A stretch of DNA of 64,000 nucleotides from Cucumis sativus (Eukaryota > Streptophyta > Magnoliopsida > Cucurbitales > Cucurbitaceae): assembly GCF_000004075.3 (NCBI RefSeq), contig NC_026657.2:1798001-1862000 (forward strand), given 5' to 3'. Below the pieces are notes generated by a model that saw only the letters and a list, made by a program, of their open reading frames with translations, did no database searches and was not told the origin of the DNA. Shown here in pieces: positions 23,701-38,700 of the stretch. The first letter of the stretch is position 1; every line of letters starts with the position of its first letter. Both the position numbers and the translations under genes were made by a program.

Positions 23701-26700
23701 ATTTAAAATCTATACTAACGGTTTGTTTCTCCTATTTTGTTTATAATGAATGAATTTACTTTAAGATAGATTTCTAAGGAATATAGGCATACAATACCTT
23801 CAAGGGAGAAGAGAAAACCATTTGTTAATTGCAATGAAATATTGGAAAAATTAAAGTAAAAGTATACATGGTATAATTTGATTTTACAGTGAATGAAGAA
23901 AATTGAAACTTATGTTGGTAATGATGGCATATAGGTGTTTTGGGGTTGATTTCTGTGTGTTTTTTGTGTTTGTATTTTAGTTTTGTACTATGAGCAATAG
24001 TCTCTTTTCATTATATCAATGAAGAGGTTTGTTTCCATTCTAAAAAAAACAATGATGGCATTACATTCAACTTTTTTTGTTTTTTTTTTTTAATAAGAAA
24101 CCTGAGAATACATATGATGTAGCCTAGAGGACCCAAAGTGAGACTCATTCTCCAAGAAGTCTAACTTAAAATTTTATTTTATGAATCAATTTATGATTTA
24201 ATACATGAGAGAACCCCCTCTGTTTGCAGGGATTGTTACACATTAGGGTAGATGGGAATTAACCTAGTAGTTCTCGCAAGTTAACCCTAATCCTTCCCAC
24301 ATCTATCCATCCATCCATCTATCCATCTTTCTCTCTATCTGTCTCTGTCTGTCTGTATGTATGTATATAACTGACAAGAAAAGGGCTGGAGGAAGGTAGT
24401 TTCCTCTCCCATAAACAACTTTTTGAAACAAGATACAACGTTTTTAATGGAAAGACTAACTACAAAAGAATCTTTGCTGTCTAAAACACGACTAGGAAGA
24501 GCCAAGAGGTGAACCGTATATTTCTACAACAAGAAAAACATCAAAAGGACATGAAGTATCCTCAAATGTTCTTTGATTTCCTTTCTACATACAAGTTTAG
24601 TAACAAAATTCATTCTAAATTCTTTGCTAGTCTAGTTCGATGTAAATCTTAACTTTGTAACTATGGATAAACTTTATGTTGTTTTTTAAGATAATGTGAT
24701 AAACTTCACACCACTTCAAAGATTATAGTCTTTCTACTTTATTAAACAATAGGAATTTTTTATTGTAACCCACCTTTTATAGGCATTTCATTTATCAATG
24801 GAATAGTTATGTTTTCCTTATAAAAGTTTGATTACTCTATTTCTTTCTTTAAAGCTGAAATTAATAATGTGACGAACGGTTACCAAACTGAGTTACATTA
24901 ATAAATGTTGGGTTTATCTTAAAGATGAAGAGAGAGAAAGGAAGGATTAAGGAATCTGGTCTTTTGATGGAGCCTTATTTATCTTCCTTTTTTGATATTA
25001 TATTTGCAGCATAGTTTCTGCCTTGTACACGTACACTAGGGTTACCTTTCACTTTTCTGGCTACAGGCTTTTGTTTGTGTGCAGGTGCTCTTCGTTTTGT
25101 GCTTTTGGTTTCCTTTGTTGGATGAAAGTTTTGATATCATCTGTATTATCTTGTGTAGTTTATCCACAACTATGGCTTAAATATCTGCAAACAAAAGGGT
25201 GATTTAGAAGGTATACGTGTGAAGTTCCTAATACTTATCATGACTTTGGTTCAAGAACTTCAATTAGTTCAACAGCAAATTGGTCACTGCGACTACAAAA
25301 GTGAATTCGATGACCTTACTATGTCTCAGCCAAGTGACAATTTGAGCTATGCAGAACCAACTATTTTTAGCCAAAAAATAGTCAACCTTCTTCCATCACT
25401 ACAGGTATTGGAAGTCAATTTCACTTACTCTGGTCTGGGAGTTTGTATCTTTGAATACTTTTTCCTTTTCATTAATCAATACATTTTTATCTTGTTAAAA
25501 AATATCTTAAACGGTTTTCCTATAATGCAGCAAAATCTACTAAGTTTTTGATGGATGTACTTGTTGACTTTCAGGTAGAATTGGTTTCTTTTGCTACCAT
25601 GTCTTGTTCCATATTCTGGTCCAACGTCAAGTCAGATGAGACAACATTACCAGGTTCTGTGAAAGGGAAACTTGGGGGTCCCAGTCAACGCCGGTTGCCA
25701 TCCTCCGTTGCTACTTTGGTTTTGCTAGCTGTATGATCTTCAACACTCTTTGGCTCTTTTAAGTTGCCGTTTGATCCTTTGTATAGGTGTGGAAACCAGA
25801 ATCTATTACTTAAGAATACAGGTTGATCGAGTCATGTGATGCAGTGGCTTGACCATTGAGTCTACAACATTTTCATTTTTGTGGAATTCCTTTCATTTTT
25901 AAAAAAAATGGAAACAAAATGTTCCATTGATATAGTGAAAAGAGGCTAATGGTGAATACAATAAGACATAATAATTCAAGTAAACTAGAAGACGAGGTAA
26001 TCAATAGGTGCACCTGAATATCTCAACCAAGTTGTTCCTATATAGGAAAAAAGGTTGTACACGTGTTCTTGAGTTCTAAAAGAATAACCTCCCTAATACT
26101 TATCTATAAAGACTCTAATTGAGGTTGATAGTGTTAATTGCTAAAGCAAAATTTATGTTTGCTTTCTCTTGGTGTTTCGTCCCCATGAATTTGGGCTTTC
26201 TGTTGGATTTTTTTTGTCTGCTTTGTTATTACTTTTCTCTTGCATTCTCGGGGTTTAGAAGGTTTTGATCAGCTAGTTTGTACATTTGTTTATGTTTGTT
26301 CTTTTTGCTCTTCGTACAATTCTTTTGTACTTTGAGCATTAATCTCCTTTTTTATTATCTTTAATTGTCTCCGTTTCAAAAAAAAAAAAAATTGAAGTGT
26401 ACCACTGGCCATCCTGTCACTCTATTTTCACTCTTTAATTCACCATTTCTATGGATTGTGCTCTAAATCTGGCTTACCTCAGCCAATTCTGTCTATCTCT
26501 TAGGATTCTTTAGTAATTCATCTTTCAGTTTAGTCTGGTTCCATGACAAAAGATGTTGCGTGTATTTTGCTTTTCTCCCCATCCCTTTACTTTTATTAAA
26601 CAATAAAGGAACCTTCTGTCGTGCCATGAAAAGTTGGTCTGTGGCTATTAGTATTTATTTAATACTCTTGAAATGTTGTACAATACGAATGGTTTGTTAT

Positions 26701-29700
26701 CATTGTTGCTTCACTCCCTACCTTTCTGTTTGGAAGAGATAAATATTTTTTTTAATGATTTCAAATTTGTTAGATTTTATTGGTAAATAGTTTCATCCTT
26801 CCTTTGTATAAATGGATAGGTAACATCAACGAAGGCTGTAGCATCTATCATGTCATGCTGCAGACAGTTTCAAATCCTTTGTTCAAGTAATTCTGGTGTT
26901 GAATTTTTACTGACGTTTTTGTTGAAGACCGTTTCATCTCCAGTTTATCACTCAGAGGTATAATGATAATTTGCCAGTTTTACTTTTTCTGCAAGGCACT
27001 GATTTGTTATTAATTTAAGATAAAAGCTTACGTCTGTGGTTTGTTTTTTGAAAATCTTATATCTCGTTACAAAAGTTTTCATGTTCTTCTTGTATTTTGC
27101 ACATTTTCAATAAGAAATATCTGTCTTGTATTAGAAAGGAAAACAAAACATAAACCTTACGCTGAATACATTTACTCAAATGTAGAGTGGAGCAGAAATA
27201 TGTCTTGCAACATATGAAGCGCTAGCCTCTGTTCTCCAAGTGCTCGTGTCAGAGTTTTCTTCTGAAGCCCTAAGATTTGTGCAGGATGAGAGTACAATCC
27301 ATCATCCAAGAGTAGAAGGAAGGCCACTGTTGGACTCTCTTATTCTAACTTTTCATCAACATGTAAATGGTATACTTGATGCAGGAGTTTTAGTTCGAAC
27401 AAGAAGGGCAGTTCTACTAAAGTGGAAGGTGGTTGTTTAAGCTATATTTGTCTATGACTATACTTTCTATGTTTTTATTAATTTTACTTTTATTTTTAAA
27501 CTTAATCTTTTTACAAACCTAAAATTTTTAGTAATAGCCTTTGTAGATTTTCTATTTACAAAGTGGTTTAATATGACACATCACCAAAATAGTTGTGTGT
27601 GCGCATCTGTATGTGTTTTCTTTTCTTCTCATTTTCCTCCTTTTTGGAACAAAGATAGCTTCTCATTGAAATAGTGAAAGAAGCTAATGCTAAACAACAC
27701 AAAAATCATAAAATGTTGATAACTATTACTCAAAAGTAAAAAAGAGAAACTGTTGCCCACTTACCCCACTACAGGAGAGTTGTGCAAGTAGATTTGGAGT
27801 TTCCTCCCAGACCAATCATTTCTTCAACTATCAACTGTAGCAATTTTGAAAATTGAGGATATTAAGCTGATTGGCCTGAATTCTTTCACTGATTTAAAAG
27901 AATCCTTCTTTTGAACGAAGCAGATAAAATTTTCCTTCAAAAGGTGTTTTAGTATGTCCATTGTCATGTGGAATTCATCAATAAACTGAAGGAAAATTTT
28001 CTTTCAGAAAGTGCTAGAATTTCAATAAAACCTCCCTGTGAAACCATTAGTGCCCTTGGTTCCTTACCAAATAAATAAATAAATGATTTGCACTCAGTCC
28101 TTTGGTCTCATAGATTTGCACCGTATTTGATCTGTACTTCTCACTTGCATGTGTTAATGTAATGAAGATTGCATCATCATCGAACTTAAAAGTGATCTGC
28201 ATGTCTTATGTAGTGGCATTGCCTAGAGTCTCTTTTATCAATTCCCTATTGCGCTCTTCAAAATGGAATCAGTTTAGAGGATAATAATGCTTTTTTATCA
28301 GAGGCAACTCTTCTACAGATATTCAATGATCTTGTTGAGAGGTATGATCTGAGATTAACTTTCTGTCATTAATAGTATTTAATGCATGGGTTCGTTAGAT
28401 AGCCATAGTTGCTCCTGTGTGTAATATCTTTGCTGAGGAAGGGAGTTGTAATTATCAAGTTCGTCCATTTACCAAATGTTCCTAATGTTTGGAAGTTATT
28501 TTTCCCCAGTTGTAGTTTTACGATTTGTGTGCATTATAGTTGCATTTATTTTTCATTTATCTTTTAATTGTATTTATATGTTCTTTCCTCTTCCAATTAG
28601 TTTCCTTGGTTAGAATTTCTCCATCCAAGTCCTTTGAGGGTTTTTCAATTCAATACATCTACTGTAGCTAGAATGCTTTTTAAAATCCTTTTTAGGGCTT
28701 GTTTGGATTGACTAGAGAAAAAGTTGTTTTTAAAAAATGTTTTTTTTATTTAAATTCTTAATTTTAATGTTTAAAAAAACCTTACGCTTCAAAAGCCATT
28801 TGGTTTGAGAAGATTCAAAGAGTTTTCCTTGTTAATTCACTCCAGCAGTTTGTTTGTTTTGAAGCTGCAAGGATCTTTGATTCTTGGTGCTCTCTTTCTA
28901 AATTCTATGTAATTTTTTCTTTTTTTTGTTATCTGTTTGTTTTGGGGCCAATGTTTTCTCTTATTAATCATTGGTCTAGTTAAGTGTACTGATGAGACTG
29001 TACTGTTTAAGTTTACTGTTCTTTTTGTTTCCTTGTATTTTGAGCGTCTGTCATCTTTCCATTTTATCAATGAAAAGTTGTGTTCCTTTTAAAAAAAGTC
29101 ATTTTGAGTGGTTGCCAAATGCTACAGTTTTTTCCAATAAAATTTGTTTGTCATTAGAGAAAATGTTCCATTCGAACTGATTCTGCTAAGTTTGCAGCCT
29201 CGAGAATGCTGGAGAAAGCTCTGTTTTACCCATGCTGAGACTGGTTAGACTGATCTTGTGTCTATTTTACAAGGGAAACTCTGGTCTGCTTGTTACATCG
29301 TGTAATGGTGTGAATTCAGAGGTTAACACCACATTCTCTATTTTGTTCTAATGCCGTTTATTATATTTTTCTATTTTCTGTAATGTGATACAAGTGTGCA
29401 TAATGTTGTGTTACCTAATGGGTTGTTCAAAAAGATAAGAGTAGCTATGATAATTTAAAAGAGCCAAATGTTTACAAGATATATAGCTAAGTAGACTTTT
29501 GTTGTAAAAGAAAAAGGGAAAAAAAAATAAAAACTCAAAATATGTTTTTTGTCAACGAAAACCCATTGGTTTTATGTTTCATCCCAGTAATTCAAAAGAA
29601 ACACGATCAGATTCATCCAAAGAAAAAATTGAGACTACCTTGTGTTGGGTACTTCCCCTTTTGTAATTTTATACCATCATTAAAATTGTTTCTTAGAAAA

Positions 29701-32700
29701 AATGTTATAGATTTAACCCATAAAAAATTGAGAGCATGTGAAGTTTTTTTCAGGACTTAATATTATGTCGAAAGTTTTCTTTACATTCGTTTGTTCTCTT
29801 TTGGCTATGTTTACGCATTTCACATTTTATAATTTCAGATGATGTGGCGGTTGGTGCATTCCTCTTGGATATTGCATGTCAGCTGCAACAAGCGAAGGGT
29901 TGCCCATATTGCTGTGCTTCTGTCTTCTGTTCTTCATTCTTCTGCGTTTTCTGAAATCAATATGCATTTAAGTGATGGTGGACCGGGACCCCTGAAATGG
30001 GTGTGTACTCACTTTGGTCACACATGTTTTCTCACAGTTGGGTTTTCTTTGTGCGTACTGTTTCTTAACCATATTTTTGCAGTTTATAGAAAAAATTCTT
30101 GAAGAAGGCACCAAAAGTCCTCGAACATTTCGTCTGGCTGCATTACATTTGACTGGCATGTGGCTCAGTCATCCATGGACCATAAAGTATTATCTTAAAG
30201 AACTGAAACTGCTATCACTATATGGTTCCAGTACGTCTTCATTGCGTATCTTAGTTGTGATCCATATCAAACAGTTTAACGTTCTCTGAAATTACTGTCA
30301 TGAAAAACTTCTTCTTCAGTTGCTTTTGATGAAGATTTCGAAGCGGAATTAACTGATCATGATACACAGACTGAAGTATCATTATTGGCAGAAAGTCCAG
30401 ACCCTGAGCTCACTGAAGTAAGTCTTACATCTGATACTGTAGTTTTTGTTAGAATCAGTAATTTCCCCATCTGATACTGAAGGAATGATTTACCCTAATT
30501 TCCTTTACTTTTTTTATCATAAGCTTGTTGTCTATTTATTTCCCCCCTTTGTATCTTTTGCTACTACGAGAAATTAATAAGAAAGTAAAATCGTGGTTTT
30601 CCTCCTGGTACTCGGGTTTCCATGTAACTCGGTGTCTATTTTCTATACCACTTTTAACATGGTATCAGAGCGAGGTAAAGACTAAACTATAGACATGATT
30701 ATAGATGAAACCTGAACAGAGACAGACGAGACAGCTGCCACCGTGTAAGCTGCTCCACCAGCTTCAGAAGTCGCTGGTGATCACAATGAGACCACCCTCG
30801 GAGTCAGCCGTGCAACCTAGTGGAGAAAACCAGCCACACTCGCCTCAGCTGTCCGCACATGCGCCGCCGCTGCCAAGCGCGTATCTCCACGTTGCCATCC
30901 AACTCCTCTGATGTTCAGCCAGCCTACTCCCACCCGTTTTCCTAAGTTCAGCCGCAGTACCCTTTTCGTCAGCCGCACATCCACGCCAAAATAATATTTT
31001 TCTTATATTTCAAAAAGAGTGAAGGGTTTTCTTAAATAGAAGAACACCACATTACAAATAAGGAAAAAATAATTTTGGCAAATATAATACAACCAATACA
31101 ATAAAATATAATACAAAAAAGGAAATAATCAATTATTTCTACATTGTCCCTTCACAAGAAAAGCTTGGTACACTCTGTCTGGTATTTTCGATTTGGAGCT
31201 TTGCCTTCCTAGCAAGATTGATAGATGGATGATTGAAGGTCTTAACTTTAGAGGTTACAGCCCTAAAGGAAACATCTTATGGAAATGCGCGACGCGTTCC
31301 CTTTTGTGGAGCATTTGGAAAGAAAGGAATAGCAGAATCTTTGACGATAGATTTAATTCTTTTGATTCTTTTTGGACTGTGGTTCAACACACAGCCTCTT
31401 GGTGGAGTACGAATTACACCAAACACTTTTGTAATTATAGCCTTTCTATGATTTTCAACAATTGGAAGGCCATTATGTCTTAGTTCCTTAGCTTCTTCCG
31501 GGGAGGGCCCTCTCATCCCTCGCCCTTAGGTTGTTCTGTTTTGTTATATGAATATACTTGTCTCTTATCAAAAAAAAAAAAAGGAAATAATCAAGAATTA
31601 TATTACCCTCAATTTTTATTTCTAATTATATGAAATACAAGATGCTCATTAAATAATACAAAACTAATCTTCACTTAGACAACTTGTTCAAAAGAAAGTT
31701 ACTGGAAATACTACTTAGTAGGACGTGAATTCTGAAAATATCTATCCATATTTCTTCTTGACCGGCTTTATAAAATATGTAGGTTGTGATTTGGAATATC
31801 TTCCTTCTGACTTCGACTCCCTTGTATTTTCATCTGGTTGATTAGGTGTTTATCAACACAGAACTGTATGCACGTGTGTCAGTTGCTACTCTGTTTCATA
31901 AACTTGCTGACTTGGCTATGGTGGAATTGTCTAATGAATATGGGAGTTGCTATGATGCTGTGGAATCTGGAAGATTGTTTCTGCTTGAGCTCCTTGATTC
32001 TGTGGTATGGATTTTTGTAACCCTAGGGTATGCATTGTGCGTATATGTTAATCTATTTCGATTACTACTTAAGAGCTAGCTCATGAGTTATTTTCTTTTT
32101 TTGATTTAGAAGCATCATTTTATGACTATCCCTTTTACATTTATTCCTTTCCATTGTATCAGCTGGTTCAGAGGTCCTACATATGATATTAGATATTTAT
32201 GCTCTTAATATTCTTTAACAAAAGTTAATTATGTTTGTTGATTTTGGTGTTGGGTTGAATATTGATTGCATCATGTATTGGTGCAGGTAAACAGCAACGA
32301 CCTTGCAAAGGAATTGTATAAGAAGCACAGTGCTGTGAGTATTGAATTTAATTAAGGAGTTCTCTATGTGGGATGCATTTTTCAAGGATGTATGTCTTAT
32401 TGATGAAAATATTTACAAAATTTTAGGAGTAAAAGGGTTTATTATAATAGTATGTGAAGCCCATTGTAACTTGTCAGGATTACTGGTAGTGGAATTTTTA
32501 TCACTGAATTTCAAATTTTCGTTACATCTATCCATTTATTATGACATAATTTGTTTAAGCACCTACTTTGTGAATATTTCATCAATTTTTTTTCTTCACT
32601 GAAAGAAAGATTATGAATATTATAGTACCTGTCTTTGCTCATGGACTTTTATCTGGGCTTTATTACAAAAAGAAAATTTAATTTTATACCTCTTGTTTAT

Positions 32701-35700
32701 CAGATTCATAGACGCAAAATACGTGCTTGGCAAATGATGTGTATTCTATCCAGGTTTGTCTGCGAAGATATAATTCAGCAAGTTACTAATAGCTTGCACG
32801 TCTGCCTCTCTGTAAGTAAATATTGGAACTAATGCACACTCTACTTTTTGACTGTTTTTTTGCTATTGATTTATTTCATTTTGAACTGATGCCTAGTTCT
32901 AGGTTTTAATAAAATAGACCATGAGTAAATGTTGAGTTTTTAATTTACTCATTTCCATCATAATTTCTTTTTAACTTCATGGCATTCCCATCGAACTTTA
33001 TTTGAGCCACTATATAATCATTTCTTCATTTGATTCACTTGCTTCTTCGCAGTACCATTGATTCTGTAGCAATTCCTCCTTCTTATACCTTCTCATTTAG
33101 CTAATAAAAGGGAAAATAAGAAAAAGAGTATTTACTACTTGGTAATCTTGTTTTAATTTGGATGGTATTCCATTTTTGGTCCTTTTTTTCCATTTTCTTT
33201 TTTTCTTTACTTTGTTCTTTTTCACTCTCTCCTTCGGAGTTTGTATCTTCTGAATATTTTTGTTTCTTTTTATTAATCAATGAGAGCTGAGAATGTAAAG
33301 AAAAAGAGAAATCTATTCAGAATACCTATACGTCTTTCTTTCACCACTCGATTCTTTTATTATTTTTGATGGTGAATTAACACATATATATATTTTTACC
33401 TATATGTCTTTCTTTCATTTTTCTTTTCAAAAGAAAAAAAAAACACAATGGATCATTTGTGAGATCCAAAACTGTTTCATCTTCACAGCCAAAGATAGTG
33501 ATTTACATGACTTATGTATTATAGGAGTTGAGTTTTATTATAGAAGTTAAGTAAACAAGATTCAGTTTGGTGCCTTTTCTTGAAACCACTTGCTTTGAAT
33601 GTGAAAAAGATTGTTTTACCGCCTGGTTTCTTTCTCGATTTCTTCTTTTCTTTCCATTATTTTTTCGCTATTCAGTTCTATTACAATTGTCACTAGATTT
33701 ATGGCATTGCCTGTTGTTTTTTTAGCACAATTTTCTAAACATATTTTGTTGTTATTTTACCATAAAAAATTATGGAAAATAAAACGTTTCTTCACAAATT
33801 AACTTGGCTAAATTCTGTAGATCACTTTCGGTACTGATACTTATCATTTCCTTCATCTCCTTGTTTACAGAAAAATAACCTACCTTCAGTCCGCCAATAC
33901 TTGGAAACATTTGCAATCAGCATTTACTTGAAGTTTCCAACACTGGTAACATAATTTCTTTTTCATTTTGTTTGGGGGATATACCATATAGCATATATTT
34001 TGTATCGGGGAGAGAGGGATGGAGAATGATTCATCCCTATAATAACCCTTTATCACATATTCGCATAAACATTGGTGTGGTTTAATTCATGCATTAGTGG
34101 AGATCGTTACTCCAGTCGTGATGTGCTAATGGAAACTAGGATGGAGGTGATGTGGAAACTAGGACTGGAGTTGATGGGATAATCAATAGAGATGATAGCT
34201 AATGGAAACTAGGGATGGAGGTGATGTGGATGAGTAATGGATTAGGACAGGAAAAATAGTTCTAGGACATTTATTTATTTATTTTTGAAACGGAAACATA
34301 TCTCTTTATTAATTAATGATAATAATGAAGAGCCAAAACTCAAAGTATATGAAAGATATACACGAGCAAAACCTAAGAATTAGTTGGTGTATCAGGACAT
34401 CTCAACTAGGTTGACACCTCCTAAGCACATCATGTTCAAATGCTAATTATAAAGAATATTTGTTTCTTTAAGAATAAATTCAGTTGGATTAGATTTTGAG
34501 TAAGGTGCTACTAATTTTCACTCCGACAACTAAGATCTATTTGGACTAATTTTCATACCCGTATTCTTTTGTCCTGACGTACACCAGTAACCATCTGACA
34601 TTTTTATTTGATCACTTAAACCACAGGTTAAGGAGCAATTGGTTCCTATACTACAAGATTACAATATGAAACCTCAGGTAACAATTTCAGCAATTACTGG
34701 GCTCTGCACCTTTCTGATTGTGCAGATAGCGATAATGGATAATCTAGATCTCTGGGAATTTGGATGTATAGCAGTATCAAATCAAATTTCAACTGACTTT
34801 GGTCTTTCTACATCGTGCCAGTAGGTGAAAATTTCTTTGTCAAATATGTAACTTTATGTCATGATTGAAACGCAGGTACTCTCTTCTTATGTATTTATTG
34901 CAACAAATGTAATCCTCCATGCAAATGAAGACGTACAGTCCAGCCATTTGGATGAGTTGCTTCCTTCTCTTGTTCCACAATTAACCTCTCATCACCACAG
35001 TTTACGAGGTTTTACTCAGGTTGGTGTCTCAGGAGCATAAAATCTTACTTCATTCTAGTAACCTGTATTTCATACAATGTCTTTGGTTCTCTTGCAGTTG
35101 TTGGTGTACCATGTTCTTTGTAAATTTTTTCCAGCAATGAAATTCAGACCCACTGGGTACATGCCTTTAGAGAAAAGATGTTTTGAAGATTTGAAATCAT
35201 ACCTTGAGAAAAATCCTGATTGTGTCAGGTATGAGTACCTTTGCACCTATGGGGCGTTTCTTTATTCTCATTTCTCTGCAGTATATGGTGATAACATATG
35301 GTTTTTGCTTGTATAATTAATGTTTCTGGAAATTTAATTTTAGGTGTTAAGTTTTAAGTTCATAAATTTTTCAATCCTATGAAAGTAAAAGTTTACACAT
35401 CAAATGTTATTTTTCAATCTGACCCTTGACACATTTATCTTTCAGATTACGGGCATCAATGGAAGGATATCTTCATGCCTACAATCCTGTATCATCTGTG
35501 ACACCATCTGGAATTTTCTCTAGCAGAGTTAAGGTTAGCTGCATGTTGAAAGTTTTACCAATTTTACTATCACTATGCACTTTAAGCATATCATGTAAAT
35601 ATACAGTAGGGTAAGGAAAGAAAAAATTAGAAGAATTATACTTTTCTCTTATTTCCTTCTTTAAAAGAGAATTTGTATCTGATGATGAGAGGTTGAATTT

Positions 35701-38700
35701 TTGTACGACTTGGGAGCTTCAGATGTTATAGATTTGTAATGGACGCTGCTTATTGCTGTTTGATGTGACAAATAAATATTTTCGTTGTCTTTCTTTCATT
35801 GTGATATTTGTGTTCTTAATTTGTTATGAATCCACCATTGTGAACAGTCAATTTGCATGAATGTGAAACTAAAAATCTCTCAGAAAAGAATAGATCTCCT
35901 TATCCAAAAAGCAATTGGAATCTAAGTCCCTTGTCACATTTTAGAGTTTCAATGGTGTGACATGAGTCAAATGACTAACTTGCTAAAATAAATTGGTTGT
36001 AACTGACCTAGATGTTTCATCAAATGAACCACCCTTTCCATGTTTGTTCATTATTTTCTTTAGAATAAACGAATTTTAAAAGCATATTTTTCATGTGTAT
36101 TGAATTGCATTAGCCACCATTTAAAAAATAATTAATTTTTTTCGTTTCTTTTATGAAAGGACCTTTTCGAGTGTGTCCCAACATCTCTCATGGAGCAAGT
36201 TCTTAATTTTCTGAATGTAAGTAATCCTCATTTTTGTTCGTCGATGTCTCTTTATATGTTACATATGTAACATTCTTAGGATCTTTCAGGATGTCAGAGA
36301 AGATCTTCGATGTTCAATGGCAAATGATTTGACAGCTATTAAAAATGAGAGCTTTAAAACCAATGAAGGTCACAACCTTATCGGCATATCATCTGACATA
36401 AATGAAGAAAATTCTACTTCCAAACTGCCTGTGGCAACTTCTTTGGATTTTCAGAAAAAGGTTACTCTCTCAAAACATGAGAAGAAAGACACCGAGACTA
36501 GTTCCTACTTGGGCAGCAAAGAAGCTTACAAGTTCCTTCATGGTACGATTTATTGTTTTTTTATGTTTGTACTTGTTTACTAACAAGTCTCCTAGAAAAA
36601 TTATATGACCAGAAATTAAACAAAGCAAGTACATGATACTGATTTGAATAATTCTCTGTATCCATTTTAAGTAGATTATTGATGCTATATTTTATATAGT
36701 TTTTACCTCATTCTTTTGCAATTTGAAATGACTGGCCCTCAATAAAAAACTAACAGTTCATTGTCAGTAGAAAACATAAATTAGTCACACGATTTGTGAA
36801 GAGCAAGAAGAGTATTAAGCTTATAATTATAGTGTGGATCCGATGAAATAATAGTTATGACTTATGTGGGGGTTGAGTAAGGAAGGATGAGAGATCTAGA
36901 GAATTTCTCAAGAATTTAAGCCGTCCAACAGTTTTGATCAAACTAGACTTGATCCTAAACTATGAAACATGGTCATTATTTAGTAGTGTTGTCGTAGGAT
37001 ACAGTGAAGTTTACATGCTTTGGAACGGAGGATTTGGAGTGTCCGATTGTATATTATTTCTTTATTTATTATAATTAAGTCTGTTGAATTTATGTTCCAG
37101 CCTTTCAGAATTATGTCTTCTTATCCATGATGTCTTGAGAATGTTCACGTCCACACCTTTCATGACTTTTTTGGTTGGTCTTTATTGTTAGCTTCTGGAT
37201 TTTATGGGTTGTTTTCTTGTCAAGCTTCTGGTTGTTTTGTTTTCTTATATTGCAAGTTTTGGTAATTTCTTCTCAACTTTTTGGTTTGAAGGCAAAAGGA
37301 GTAGGGCTCTTCTTCTTTCTTTCTTTCTTTTTTTTTTCCACTTCGTGTTCTAATTTTCTCAGTTATTATTTTTTTCTTGAAGTTTTTTTCCTCTAAATGA
37401 CGAGAGTATTGAATCCCTTATGAGAAGTTTTTTGAGTGACCTTTGGGCATCCTATTTCTTTTCCTATATGTTTAATTAATTTTATCTTCTTAGAAAAATC
37501 TTTCTTCTACAGTTTTTTTACCCTTTCCTATCAGCCTCAATGTGATCCATCAAACTTGATAGTATGTCACTTAGTTTGTTTTACTTTTTAAATGCAGAAT
37601 TGGAGGGAGAGGATCAGCTTCTTAACCAACTACTGCATTCCAGAAGTTTGTCGATGGAAAATTTAAGAACAAATCGACAAGACATTATCCTTGTAGCATC
37701 TCTGCTTGATCGCATACCGAATTTGGCTGGTTTGGCTAGGACTTGTGAGGTGGGTTGTAGATCCCCACAAAATTTTCAAGCCTTGAGATGAAGTGTTTTA
37801 CGTCTTATGTTTTAGTCAGATCAATATTCTTTTTATACTAAACTTTGTTCTCAACAGGTTTTTAAGGCTTCAGGATTGGCTATTGCAGACTTGAATGTTC
37901 TAAATGACAAACAGTTTCAACTCATCAGGTTCAGTAGTAAATTGTCTGATTGAGATACCGTTAAAGTAGATATTTGCTATCTGCTTCTACATAAAAATTA
38001 TGTGCTAAATCAAGAATTTACATAATCTACCGACTAATCTCTCATTACTTCTATTGACATAATGTTAATGAGATCTCTGATAGAGGATACACTACCCGCA
38101 CACCTGCTTTCATATTCCTTATTTTGAGTGTAGTATTTTTTCTGGTAAACTAAAACAAGTATTTAGTATTTAGAAAAGAAGTTCCTCTATTGTTTCTTTT
38201 GCAGCATGCTCCATGCTAGGTGTGAAGTATTTGAAAATGCTCGAACTATTAAAATGAAGAGAAAATGTAGATTTTTTAAGAAAACATTTCTCTTAAATTG
38301 TCCGTATTGTTCTTCTATTGTTGAATTTTTTCCTACTAATTCATGGTAGTGTATTATTTTAACTAAAAATAGGGGATTTCCCTTTTCCCATTTTGTACTG
38401 TTGTACATGTATTTTGTATAGACCAATGAAGTTAACGAGATTGAACATAAAAAAGATTATATCGGAGACTAGAATGCCAAGGGAAATTCAATTGTACTTG
38501 GCTTGTATTGATGCTAGATGTCAGTTATTTTAGATTAACAATTTGAATTCAAAGACTGTACAGTCTGATGTTGGCTAAAATGATTGATAAATTTACTACA
38601 TAAAAACCGTGACCAACTTCTTACTTGGTTTTATTTAAATATATACTCCGGTTCTAACTAGAGAATTACCATTAAAGGAGCAAGTCAAAAGCTAACATCT

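Noticed and set aside
24290-24368. Regular short repeats as a possible CRISPR-like array
   Set aside because: Simple tetranucleotide microsatellite in an intron, with no spacers; this is a plant genome.
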